The notes: a model not told the origin generated them from the sequence alone. A stretch of DNA of 64,000 bases from Streptomyces canus (GCF_030815415.1 NZ_JAUSWW010000001.1:620001-684000), one strand, 5' to 3'; shown: positions 36,544 through 45,600, counted from the first letter of the stretch. Program-made: numbers and translations.

Positions 36544-37205
36544 CGGCCCGATCGGAGCGGGGGCGGCAACAAGAGCCCCGTGGCAGCGAGTCGGCCACCA
36601 TGGACGCGATCCTGCTACGTCGGGTGAACCGCTGGCGGGCACAGGTTGTGAGCGGGGAGCTCGCGGATCTGTACGTGGACTCCCGCGAGACGTCTCCACG
36701 TGAGGCGTACCGCCCTCCCGGCCGCCTGGACTTCCTGAACCGTCTCACCGCCGAGATCCGGCGGCCGGGGTTCGCCATGGTGATCGCGGAGAGGGACGGC
36801 CTGGTGGGATGCGCGTTCGGGTTCCCGGTGCGCAGTGACGGCGTCTGGTGGCCCGGGTTCGACGGGGCGCTGCCACGGGGCATCGTTCGACTCACCAAGC
36901 CGCACGGAGTCTTCGCGATCACCGACATCCTGGTTCGCCCGCACCCGCGGGACAAGCACGTGGCCCGCCGGTTGCAGGAACGCCTGCTGAACGACCAGCA
37001 TGCGGCGCTCGGCGCCACCCTGGTGGACCGGTTCGATCACCCGGCCCTCGCCGCGCTCCGTTCCAGGGAATGGCTGGACGTGGGAGAGATCTGGAGTCCC
37101 GTCAGCGCCACACTGCTCCGAGTGCTGGTCCTTCCGGTCGGGGAGCGAACCGCGACGCGACCGGCAGGCCTCGCGCACGATGCCTGGACGCGGTGGCCCG
37201 GATGA
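36540..37205 (+). CDS. GNAT-like acetyltransferase (paralogue of 33,394-34,044)
   Basis: A 221-residue protein aligned along its length with the minus-strand paralogue: RRVNRWRAQVVSGELADLYV, FAMVIAERDGLVGCAFGFPV, GVFAITDILVRPHPRDKHVA, RRLQERLLNDQHAALGATLV. The acetyl-CoA loop is again non-canonical (PHPRDKHVARRL). It overlaps the STAS gene (GTGA) and the GAF-ANTAR gene (ATGA), so it is translated as part of one signalling unit. Confidence 0.78.
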   Translation: MTARSERGRQQEPRGSESATMDAILLRRVNRWRAQVVSGELADLYVDSRETSPREAYRPPGRLDFLNRLTAEIRRPGFAMVIAERDGLVGCAFGFPVRSDGVWWPGFDGALPRGIVRLTKPHGVFAITDILVRPHPRDKHVARRLQERLLNDQHAALGATLVDRFDHPALAALRSREWLDVGEIWSPVSATLLRVLVLPVGERTATRPAGLAHDAWTRWPG

Positions 37206-37963
37206 GGTCCGACAGCCGCTCGGCGCGGATTCAGACGCTGGTCGCCGCGCAGGCGGTACGACGCGGTGGCCGGGTCGGCGTGATGGACGTGTGCACCGCG
37301 GCCGTGGCCGCGCTCCCGGTCGGCGGGGCCGGACTGTCGGCGATGTCCCGGACCACGGCGAGTCATCCGCTGTGCAGCACCGACGACATCAGCGAACGAC
37401 TGGAGGAGCTGCAGCTCACGCTGGGCGAGGGGCCCTGCGTGGACGCCTTCACCCACGGCTCGGCCGTCCTGACGCCCGATCTGCTGACCAGTGCGCTGCA
37501 GGACCGCTGGACCGTGTTCGCGGACGCGGCCCTGGAAGCCGGGGCACGCGCCGTCTTCGCGCTCCCCCTGCAGATGGGGGCGATCAGCCCGGGAGTCCTG
37601 GACCTGTACGCCGACGTGCCGACCGTGCTGGACGCCGAGGAACTGGCCGACGCACTCGCCTTCGCCGATCTCGCGACGCTACTGCTGCTCGACGCGCGGA
37701 TCGAGGAGACGGGCGCGCCGATTGGCGGGGCATCGGCAGATCGCGGGTTCGAGGACCTGGGCGCGTACCGGGCGGAGATCGACCAGGCGACCGGCATCCT
37801 CACCGTCCAGCTCGGCGTCGGCATCGACGAAGCCTTCGTCCGGCTGCGCGCCCACGCCTTCATGCAGGGACGCCGACTCGCCGACGTGGCCGCCGACGTG
37901 GTGGCCCACCGGCTCCGCTTCTCCTCGGACACGGAGCCCGGACCGGTCGACGAGGAGCCCTGA
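37202..37963 (+). CDS. GAF-ANTAR regulator 1
   Basis: A 253-residue protein. The GAF domain (about 25-170) has GLSAMSRTTASHPLCSTDDI, QLTLGEGPCVDAFTHGSAVL and ARAVFALPLQMGAISPGVLD; the ANTAR domain (about 185-240) has IDQATGILTVQLGVGIDEAF and RLRAHAFMQGRRLADVAADV. It should sense a small molecule or redox signal through GAF and control RNA through ANTAR. ATG 37202 overlaps the GNAT stop. A second GAF-ANTAR gene follows after 78 nt. Confidence 0.93.
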   Translation: MRSDSRSARIQTLVAAQAVRRGGRVGVMDVCTAAVAALPVGGAGLSAMSRTTASHPLCSTDDISERLEELQLTLGEGPCVDAFTHGSAVLTPDLLTSALQDRWTVFADAALEAGARAVFALPLQMGAISPGVLDLYADVPTVLDAEELADALAFADLATLLLLDARIEETGAPIGGASADRGFEDLGAYRAEIDQATGILTVQLGVGIDEAFVRLRAHAFMQGRRLADVAADVVAHRLRFSSDTEPGPVDEEP

Positions 37964-38041
37964 TGCACTGGTGCCATCCGACGAACGCGCCGTACTTCCC
38001 GCCCCTCCCCGGCGGGCATAGTCTCCATCGAGGGTGACACG

Positions 38042-38758
38042 ATGAATCAGCAGCTCCTGGCCAAGACCTTCGTCGAGCTGGCGGACAACCTGGTCGCCGA
38101 CTTCGATCTGATCGACTTCCTGCGCCTGCTCACCGACCGCTGCGTAGGACTGCTCGGCGCGAGTGCCGCCGGTGTGCTGCTCGCGGACCGCGACGGCGAA
38201 CTGCGCGTGATGGCCGCCTCCGACGAACAGGTACGCCTGCTGGAACTCTTCCAGCTCCAGAACGACCAGGGCCCCTGCCTGGAGTGCTTCCGCACCGGCA
38301 CCCCCGTGATCGTCCCCGACCTGACCCGGGAGGTCGACCGCTGGCCGCGCTTCGTCACAGCGGCCCACCGGGGCGGCTTCGGGGCGGTCCAGGCGCTGCC
38401 CATGCGCCTGCGGGACGAGGTCGTCGGCGCCCTGAACCTCTTCCGTGCCGCCCCCGGGCCCTTCGACCCGGCGGGCACACTCGTCGCCCAGGCCCTGGCC
38501 GACGTCGCCACCATCAGCCTCCTGCAACAACGCACCGCCCAGCGCAGCAACGTCCTCAACGAGCAGCTGCAGACCGCACTGAACAGCCGCGTACTGATCG
38601 AACAGGCCAAGGGCAAACTCGCCGAACGCCAGGGCATCGACATGGAACGGGCGTTCACCGCGCTGCGTGGTTACGCCCGCGCCCACAACCGCCGCCTCTC
38701 TGACCTTGCCCGCGCCTTCATCGACGACTCCGAACCCTTCCCCGGCCTGGGGTCCTGA
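38042..38758 (+). CDS. GAF-ANTAR regulator 2
   Basis: A 238-residue protein. The GAF domain (about 12-155) has FDLIDFLRLLTDRCVGLLGA, LQNDQGPCLECFRTGTPVIV and GAVQALPMRLRDEVVGALNL; the ANTAR domain (about 165-225) has LIEQAKGKLAERQGIDMERA and LRGYARAHNRRLSDLARAFI. GAGGGTGACACG precedes ATG 38042. The last 92 codons are copied almost exactly on the other strand at 34.7-35.0 kb. Sister of the upstream GAF-ANTAR gene, but from a different subfamily. Confidence 0.94.
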   Translation: MNQQLLAKTFVELADNLVADFDLIDFLRLLTDRCVGLLGASAAGVLLADRDGELRVMAASDEQVRLLELFQLQNDQGPCLECFRTGTPVIVPDLTREVDRWPRFVTAAHRGGFGAVQALPMRLRDEVVGALNLFRAAPGPFDPAGTLVAQALADVATISLLQQRTAQRSNVLNEQLQTALNSRVLIEQAKGKLAERQGIDMERAFTALRGYARAHNRRLSDLARAFIDDSEPFPGLGS

Positions 38759-38803
38759 CTCTGTCACCGAGGCAGTGGCTCGCCAGGCGGCCGGCCTGGA
38801 TGG

Positions 38804-39232
38804 TCAGTGAGCGGCCCGGTGGTGGAACCAGTGGTGCTTGTGGCGGGGGTGTTCGGCCGGTCCGGCAGGGTCTTCGTCGGCCCTCTCCGTCTGCGCCGGC
38901 TGAGCGCGGGCGGAGTCGCGTTCGTCGATCAGAACGTCCCGTTCCTGTTCGGCTGCGGCTGTCTCGAGCCGATTCTGTTTGAGCTCACGACGTGCCCTGC
39001 GGCCGCGGCGAGCGGTGCGACGGGTACCGGTCAGGAGCAGGCTCAGCCCGAGCAGAGCCGCCGCCCCGACGACGATGCCGTAGAGGAAAAGGGTGCCGGT
39101 GGAGCCGGTGACGTCGACTCCGAAGACGGAGAATCCGCCGGTGAACTCGTGGGCGCTGCCACTGTTGGAAAGAACGCCGGCAACCCCGATGACCACCGCG
39201 GCGACGAGAATGACGAGTCCAAGGATGATCAT
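38804..39232 (-). CDS. Two-helix membrane protein with charged tail
   Basis: A 142-residue protein: helices MIILGLVILVAAVVIGVAGV and TLFLYGIVVGAAALLGLSLL separated by an HEFTGGFSVFGVDVTGS loop, then an Arg-rich segment (GTRRTARRGRRARRELKQNR), a coiled coil and a His-rich end (HPRHKHHWFHHRAAH). AGGAGCACATC precedes ATG 39232. LapA- or DUF6131-like in appearance; no firm family. It lies downstream of the decayed ANTAR on the same strand. Confidence 0.75.
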   Translation of the reverse strand: MIILGLVILVAAVVIGVAGVLSNSGSAHEFTGGFSVFGVDVTGSTGTLFLYGIVVGAAALLGLSLLLTGTRRTARRGRRARRELKQNRLETAAAEQERDVLIDERDSARAQPAQTERADEDPAGPAEHPRHKHHWFHHRAAH

Positions 39233-39261
39233 GATGTGCTCCTGGGATCTGCTTCCTCTCA

Positions 39262-39660
39262 TCACGGTAGAGCCGTTCTGCCCGACAGGCCACCGCCAGA
39301 GGTTGCGTCCACGCTGAAGTTGAGGTAAGAGCGACCTTTCGCCGCCGAAGAAGTCTTCCGGGGCTGCGATATCACCGACAGCGCAGTGGCGACCCAGGCC
39401 TCAGCCACATCGCGGAGTTTGACATTGCAGTGCTGCGACACGTCCACGAGCAGGCCCCAGGCTTGCTCACAGGAACACGGCGCCAGGACCATCACCATGG
39501 CGCGCGCCTGGTCGACCACCGCACGGCTTTCCAGCGACAGCTACAACTGCCCGTTTCTGGCGGGTAGTTCGACGACCTCGGCCAGCAAAGCCGCATCGCC
39601 CGGCGCGGGCACAGCCGTCAGCCGAGGCTGCTTTCACGGCGTGTTCGGCTGGTGCACGGT
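39262..39660 (-). pseudogene. ANTAR-domain gene with in-frame nonsense codon
   Basis: Read through, the minus strand gives VPAPGDAALLAEVVELPARN-GQL, a TAG, then LSLESRAVVDQARAMVMVLA and PCSCEQAWGLLVDVSQHCNV. The TAG falls where CAG (Gln) would fit. The downstream part could restart at GTG 39519 (85 residues), but no ribosome site is seen. Homologous to the remnant at 30,850. Confidence 0.7.
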
Positions 39661-39710
39661 GCGTACCTCACAACACAGCCCTCACAAACAGTCCTCGCGT
39701 CCATGAGCGG

Positions 39711-39840
39711 TCAGTGGCGCGCCAGTTGCCGTTCGCCGGCCACATCGGGCCGGTAGGCCGGCCAAGACACCGATCTTGTGCGACTCGGAGTCGACGACAT
39801 CGCGGTCGCGCCATTCCCGGACGTCGCCAGCGTCAATCAC
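39711..39840 (-). pseudogene. PRC-barrel gene with the middle deleted
   Basis: GTG 39840 overlaps the ANTAR stop exactly as in the intact copy, and the first residues AGDVREWRDRDVVDSESHKI-GVL match. The sequence then jumps to the C-terminal YRPDVAGERQLARH in another frame. About 75 residues of the barrel are gone. Confidence 0.8.
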
Positions 39841-40238
39841 GGCCTGCCCCTTCCGGACGGCTCAGCCGCCGGTGCCGAGTCGCACCCTCGATCCTCCGCG
39901 TAAAGCCGGCGCAGCGCATGCCGCAGCGCCCGCTGCATCAGCTGCGAGAGAGGCTCACCTTCCCAGGCGGCGATCATGGCCGCAGACACGTCCGGAAGGC
40001 TGGCGTTGCACTGCCGCGAGATGTCCACCAGCAGGTTCCTGGCCGGCCCACGGCGGGAGGGGGCCAGGATCATCACCATGCCGCACGCCTGATCGATAAC
40101 CATACGGCCTGCCAGTGCCCGCCGCAGCTGATCGATCTCGGCGCGCAGCGCCACGGCATCCTGGTCGGCCACTTTCTCCGCCCAGTCCTCGGCCGCCTCA
40201 TCCCACCAGTTCTCCGGGAGCAAGGTTGTGCGATGCAT
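39837..40238 (-). CDS. Stand-alone ANTAR-domain protein (paralogue of 30,007-30,411)
   Basis: A 133-residue protein: ADQDAVALRAEIDQLRRALA, VIDQACGMVMILAPSRRGPA, LLVDISRQCNASLPDVSAAM. It is collinear with the plus-strand paralogue and the same length within one residue. GGAGAGGTAGATGTC precedes ATG 40238. Its TGA overlaps the GTG of the deleted PRC-barrel copy. Confidence 0.88.
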   Translation of the reverse strand: MHRTTLLPENWWDEAAEDWAEKVADQDAVALRAEIDQLRRALAGRMVIDQACGMVMILAPSRRGPARNLLVDISRQCNASLPDVSAAMIAAWEGEPLSQLMQRALRHALRRLYAEDRGCDSAPAAEPSGRGRP

Positions 40239-40321
40239 GACATCTACCTCTCCACGATCTCCACGCGTTCGGGGTGGCTGAGGCCGCCCCGGAACCTCTG
40301 GGTGTCGGACCGCCTCATCGC

Positions 40322-40600
40322 TCACCCACTCCGCTCCTGGTCCCGACGGTCCTCGCGGCGCCAACGCGCCCGATTCCGTCGGCTGTAGCGGCGGTCCCAG
40401 CGGTCCTGACGATCCCGACGGTGCTCGTAGTCCCGGTAGTCCCCGAGGTCGGAACCGTCGCCGCGGATCCAGCCTCCCCCGCGATCGCGGCCGTGCCGGG
40501 TGGCACTGAAGACCAGTACGGCTGCGGCTACCCACCACACGGGGCTGAGGAAGCCGAGGCCGAACAGGACCACGATGAGGATGAGAAGCAGAACGAACAC
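40322..40600 (-). CDS. Small membrane protein with Arg/Asp/Tyr-rich tail (paralogue of 29,645-29,923)
   Basis: A 92-residue protein: FVLLLILIVVLFGLGFLSPV, WWVAAAVLVFSATRHGRDRG, then DYRDYEHRRDRQDRWDRRYS. Same length and layout as the plus-strand copy. GGGAGG precedes GTG 40600. First gene of the inverted module. Confidence 0.8.
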   Translation of the reverse strand: MFVLLLILIVVLFGLGFLSPVWWVAAAVLVFSATRHGRDRGGGWIRGDGSDLGDYRDYEHRRDRQDRWDRRYSRRNRARWRREDRRDQERSG

Positions 40601-40635
40601 GGCGGGCCTCCCCAGAGCGGAACAGATCATCACTG

Positions 40636-40705
40636 CCGGGGGCCGGGGCCTGTACGAAGAGAGTAGTCCTCCCCAGAGGTTGCGGACAGCGGCCCACGTC
40701 AGCGA
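40636..40705 (-). promoter_or_regulatory. Copy of the shared promoter module before the inverted ANTAR module
   Basis: The minus strand reads TGTCCGCAACCTCTGGGGAG then GACTACTCTCTTCGTACAGG; it aligns with 29,555-29,612 over about 60 nt. Another, weaker match (GAGGGCTAGCGTGCG) runs rightward from 40,755. Confidence 0.55.
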
Positions 40706-40985
40706 CTTCCGCCGTAATCGGATGGCCACTTGCCGTCTGTCCTGGGAGCGCGACGAGGGCTAGCGTGCGCGGTACGGCCCGAGCCCCCGGCAGCGTCGAT
40801 CACCTCTCGCGCTCCTTCGAGGGCGCATCCTGCGCATCAGTGCCGGAACCTGCCGCGTCACAAGGAAGGCCGTTCCCGCACACGCCCCGCGTCACGCGAT
40901 CCCGGCGAAGCTCTGATGCGCCCCATGCGGGCACCGTCCATGCGCTGTCCGCGGTGTCGCACGTATCCACCGACAGGCGATACGC

Positions 40986-41321
40986 ATGTACGCGCTGATC
41001 GTTCCGGCCTCGACCCCCTTCGTCCTACTCGCCATCGTGATGGCCCTGTCCTGGTGGGAGGACCGCATCCTGCCGTCGGCCGAGCCGGCCGAAGCCCTCG
41101 CCGAGGCTCAGGTCACCCCGGCGGCCCCTGCCCAGCCCCTTGAACTCACCCGTGCAGACACCGCGTTGACAACGGAGGATGCCGGGCCTGTACGTGAGCT
41201 CATCGACGAGCGGCTCCTCCTCGAAGCCCGGCGCCCGGTGGGGCGCCCGGACGGTGGCCGTCCGCCTCGGCTTCTCAGGAAGCCATCAGTGCCGCCAGGG
41301 CGCGGTCCATTGCGGCGTTGA
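40986..41321 (+). CDS. Small membrane protein
   Basis: 111 residues in the open frame: one membrane helix (LIVPASTPFVLLAIVMALSW) and an Ala/Pro/Glu-rich tail (EPAEALAEAQVTPAAPAQPL). The last ~30 residues are Arg/Pro-rich and overlap the convergent SDR gene, so the original stop may be lost. No clear ribosome site before ATG 40986. Family unknown. Confidence 0.5.
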   Translation: MYALIVPASTPFVLLAIVMALSWWEDRILPSAEPAEALAEAQVTPAAPAQPLELTRADTALTTEDAGPVRELIDERLLLEARRPVGRPDGGRPPRLLRKPSVPPGRGPLRR

Positions 41322-42003
41322 ACTCTTCCGGCGTCAGCGGCAGACGGGACTTGACGTCCCGACTCCACTGGTCGGCGAGGACCTCGGCGGAGCCCGCCTC
41401 GACACCGTCGAGCGCCGCGTCGGCCAGGTCCGACGGAGCCATCTTGTCCACGGACCAGCCCGCCGTCATGTCGGTGTCGGCCAGGCCGAGGTGTACCGCT
41501 GTGACAAGCGTGCCCTGCTCGGCGAGCTCCAGGCGGACGCCGTTGGTCATGGCCCAGGCGGCGGCCTTGGTCAGGTGGTAGGCATTGGCGCCCCTGCCCC
41601 CGAACCACGACATGGCGGAGAGGACGTTGACGATCGCTCCCCCGCCGTTCCTGGCGAGCGCCGGCGCGAACTCCCGGATCACTGCCAGGTGACCGAACAT
41701 GTTGGTCTCCAGCTCGTGCCGCACCGCGTCCAGCGAACCGGTCACCAGGTCGGTCCCTGTACTGATTCCCGCGTTGTTGATGAGGAGCGAGACGTCCGGG
41801 GCGGCCGCGGCGGCAGCCCTCACGGATGCGGGATCGGTGATGTCGAGGGGCAGCACCTCGACCCCGGGCAGGTCCACGGTCTCCGGTCGGCGGGCCGTCG
41901 CGTAGACCGTGCGGGCGCCCCGTTCGAGCAGCCGCTGGGCGAAGGCGCGGCCCAGGCCGCGGTTGGCTCCGGTGACAAGGGCGACGCAGTTGTTGATATC
42001 CAT
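41275..42003 (-). CDS. Short-chain dehydrogenase/reductase
   Basis: A 242-residue classical SDR: NAD(P) motif TGANRGLGRAF, NNAGIS, catalytic Ser in LSAMSWFGG and the Y-x-x-x-K in AYHLTKAAAWAM. Substrate unknown. ATG 42003 has no ribosome site, but the MerR-type promoter just upstream would place the RNA start at or within 2 nt of it, so it is probably leaderless. It diverges from a MerR gene that most likely controls it. Confidence 0.93.
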   Translation of the reverse strand: MDINNCVALVTGANRGLGRAFAQRLLERGARTVYATARRPETVDLPGVEVLPLDITDPASVRAAAAAAPDVSLLINNAGISTGTDLVTGSLDAVRHELETNMFGHLAVIREFAPALARNGGGAIVNVLSAMSWFGGRGANAYHLTKAAAWAMTNGVRLELAEQGTLVTAVHLGLADTDMTAGWSVDKMAPSDLADAALDGVEAGSAEVLADQWSRDVKSRLPLTPEEFNAAMDRALAALMAS

Positions 42004-42010
42004 GGCCAGT

Positions 42011-42045
42011 ACGCTAAAACCTGACGCTAGCGTCAGAGGCAAGTG
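42011..42045 (-). promoter_or_regulatory. MerR-type operator-promoter with 16-bp palindrome
   Basis: On the minus strand TTGCCT and TAGCGT are separated by 19 nt that contain CTGACGCTAGCGTCAG (42021-42036), a perfect palindrome. A 19-nt spacer with a dyad is the classic MerR-activated layout. It serves the SDR gene. Confidence 0.8.
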
Positions 42046-42079
42046 CTGATCGTCCCAGCCAGCGGTGAGAGGAATCACC

Positions 42080-42457
42080 TTGACCGTCACAGCGGCCGCA
42101 TCCGAACGGTTGATCCGCATCGGCGAGGTGGCACGAGGTGCCGGCGTCTCAGTGCGCGCCGTGCGCTACTACGAGCAGCAAGGGCTGCTCATCGCCGAGC
42201 GCAGCCCGTCCGGCCAGCGCCTGTACCGGCAGGACGCCATCGCCCTGGTCCGCTTCTTCCAGCAGATGTTCGCCGCCGGCCTCACCAGCCGAAGGATCAG
42301 CGAACTCCTGCCGTGCTGGGACGCCGGGCACACCGACGCCCAGCAACGGGCCATGCTGCGAGCCGAGCGCGAGCGCATCCAAGCCAAGATCGACGACCTG
42401 CAGGCCACCCTGGACCACCTCGACCAGGTCATCGCGATCACGGACACACACCCGTAG
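42080..42457 (+). CDS. MerR-family regulator
   Basis: A 125-residue regulator: winged-helix LIRIGEVARGAGVSVRAVRY with YYEQQGLLIAERSPSGQRLY, then a dimerisation coiled coil (ERERIQAKIDDLQATLDHLD). No cysteine metal site is evident in the C-terminus, so an organic or redox effector is more likely. TTG 42080 is chosen because GAGAGGA is well spaced; GTG 42065 is the alternative without a ribosome site. Divergent from the SDR gene. Confidence 0.9.
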   Translation: MTVTAAASERLIRIGEVARGAGVSVRAVRYYEQQGLLIAERSPSGQRLYRQDAIALVRFFQQMFAAGLTSRRISELLPCWDAGHTDAQQRAMLRAERERIQAKIDDLQATLDHLDQVIAITDTHP

Positions 42458-42669
42458 ACGCGATCGACCAGACGCCTCATGTGGAGGGATCTCCCGGTTG
42501 TGTTGTTCGGTCGTGTCGGGCGCTGCCTTTCGCGGCCTTGACCGGGGCAGCCCGCCGCGGCGCGCGCGGAGGAGGTTGCGCGCGCCACGGCTGGGACGAG
42601 GCTGACAGGCCGGAGAATTGATGGGCAGCCCGTCTCATCAGGCAATCAGCCAAGGGACGGCTCAGGGCG
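42458..42669. other. Short convergent intergenic region
   Basis: Nothing recognisable between the MerR gene and the end of the STAND-WD40 gene. Confidence 0.5.
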
Positions 42670-45600
42670 TCAGTCCCCGCACACCTTCCGGTATGCCGCG
42701 TCCGGCACATACGTGCGCCACTGCGCCCGCGTCAGCTGTTGCCCGCCCACCCGGGCGCACACCCGCTCGGCCACTCGCTCGGGGCCGACGACGTACCGCT
42801 GGAGCGGCACATGGGTCCCCGCCGCGTACACCGTGCCACTGTCCTCGCTGAACGCCACCGAGACGATCTCCTCGCCCGGCGTCGGCAGGGGGTCGCCGAG
42901 CGGCTGCTGGGTGGCGACGTCCCACAGCTGGAGCGTGCCCGAGCTGCCGCCCACGGCAAGTGTGCGGCCGTCGGGGCTCAACGTCAGCGCGCTGACACCC
43001 TCGGGGATGTCGCCGAGCCGGGCCGGGAAGACGTTGCGCAGGACCCCGCGCTTGTGCCGCACGTCCCCGTCCCACAGCGCGACCCGTCCGGTCCCGTCGC
43101 CCCACCGCCAGCCGTGAGCCGTCCGCGCTGAAGGTGATGGCGCCGATCTGGTCGCCCTGGACGAGGTCCTTTCCGGTCACCGATCCGTTCGGGAGGCGGG
43201 CGACGCGGTTGTCGCCGACCAGCAGTCCATCGTCGGGGCGGACGGCAAGGTTGTCGCTGCCCAGGCCGGTCACCACGGAACGGCGGCGGTGGCTTTCCGT
43301 GTCCCACACCTCGTCGCGCGATTCTCCGACAGCGGGCGTACGCGCGGCGTACAGGGTGCGGCCGCCGGAGCCCAGGGCGAGGTCGATGACCGCCCCGGCC
43401 GAGTCGGCGGTGGCCAGGTCCAGGGTGTCCCGGACCCTGTTGTGGCGCAGGTCCCAGATTGTGATCCGCTGTGGGGCCGCCTCTCGGCCCGTCGCCGAGA
43501 CGCCGTAGGCGAGCAACCCGCCGTCCGGGCTGAACGCCGTCAGAGCCTGGGTGTCGCCGAGTACGACCTGGTCTGTGCCCGGCTGAGCGGCGGGCACCGG
43601 CGGCGACGGCAGCGTCCGTACGACATGGCCGTCGCGGGTGTCGCGCAGCTGGAAGCGGTAGCCGTTGTCCGTGACTTCGGCGGTGGCGAGGGCGCGGCCG
43701 TCCGGGGCGAGGCGGACGTCGGACAGGGCACTGTCGTCGTGCCAGGCCGGCGTCACCGCCGTCGCCACGTCGAGCGAGTGGACCGTACCGGCCTCCAGGT
43801 AGCGCAGGACGGGGTGTTCGGGGTCCCAGGCGAGGCCGCCGTACGCGTACTGGTTGTTGAGGGAATGCCGGTAGACCGGGGCGTCGGGGTACGACAGCCG
43901 CCACACCTTGATCTCCGTACGGTCGGCCGCCGCCAGGAATTTGCCGTCCTTGCTGAAGGAGGTGTACTCGACGCCCGGGGCCGTGAGATCGGCCAGCAGC
44001 CGCCCGGTGCCGGTGTCCCAGACGCGGATGCCGGACGCGGAGACGGCGGCCATCCGCTGCCCGGCGCCCATGATCAGCGATGAGTCGTTGTCGGCGCAGA
44101 CATTCTGGTCCTGCGTCCACTCGCCGGGCAGCGGCCGGTGGTGGGCGGTGTCCCACACCTGTGGTGGCTTTGTGCCCTGGTCGCCCGTGGGGCAGATGGC
44201 GACCGTGCGGGCGTCGGGGGCCATGTCCGTGCGGTCGGCCGCCGGGCTCTCGAACATCGACTTGCCGTCGGTGACGGAGCGCACGCGAGCGCGTTCGCCT
44301 TCGTGGCCGGTCACCAGATAGGCGTGGTCCCCGATGACGACTTCGGAGCGCGGCGGCCACGGCCCACCGCCGGTCCAGCGTCCTGTGGCCGTGTCCCACA
44401 GCCGGATGCCGTCCGCTGCGCTCACCGCCATGACCTTGGCGTCCGGAGAGACCGCCACCACGTCGTGGTCGTCGGCCGGCAGCCGGCCCGAGCCGGTGCG
44501 GCGGGGCGTGGCCACGTCGTAGGTCCGCCAGGTGCGGTCCTCGATGTTCAGCAGCGTGCGGCCGGAGGCCGTGAGGTAGCGGAAAGGGGTCTCGCCGGGG
44601 TCGGGGTCGGAGAAGATGTCCTGTTCGGGCTGGGCGAGGGCGCCGAGCAGGGCCCGGCAGGACTCGGGGAGCGGGGAGACGCGCCAGGCGGCGACGCCCA
44701 GCAGCATCGCGGCGCGCGGGTCGGTGGTGCGCAGCGAGTCGGCGACGGCGGCGATGCAGCGGGCAGCGGTGTCGGTGCGCTGCCGCTCGTTGTCGCGGTG
44801 CTGGCTCCACGCGGCCAGGCTCACCACGAGCGCCACCGCCAGGACGGCGGACAGGGCGGTGACCAGTGCCCGGGATCTTCGGGCGGTCCGCGCGGCGGTC
44901 CGCTGCTCGGCCTCCGAGGCCTCCAGCGCGGCGACGAGGAACCCCCGCTCCGACACAGTGAGCGTGCCGTCGTCGTCCCCGAACAGCTCCTCGGCCCGCG
45001 CCAGCGTGCTGCCCCGGTACAGCCCGCCCGGGTCGCGATCGTGCTCCAGCCAGGCGCGGGCGGCCTCGGTCAGGCGCCGGTGGTGGCGCAGCCGTTCGCG
45101 GTCCTCGTCCAGCCAGCCGGACAGGCGAGGCCAGCAGGTGATCAGGGCCTCGTGGGCGAGCTGGACGCCGTCCTCGTCGGCGGTGAGCAGGCGGGCGCGC
45201 GCCAGCCGCTCGACCACCTCCGGCACGTCGGAACCGGTCCACTCCGCCAGGTCGGCGCGGGTCAGCGGACGCCGGGTGTCGGGGGTGCCCTGGCCCGGCT
45301 CGACCAGCCGCAGCAGCAGATGGCGGGCCGTGCGCGCCTGGTCCTCGGTCAGCTGCTCGTACACCTCCTCCGCCGTCGCCGCGATCGCGCCGCGTACCCC
45401 GCCGGCCGCCTGGTACGCGGCCAGGGTGAGCACCCGGCCCTTGCGTCGCCGCCAGGTCTCCAACAGCGCGTGCGAGAGCATGGGCAGTCCGCCGGGCTGG
45501 TCGACGACCTCGCCGACGATCCGCGCCGCCAGCTCCCTCTCCACCAGCAGCCCGGCGGCCTGCGCCGGCTTGGTCACCGCCTCGCGCAGCTCGTCCGCCG

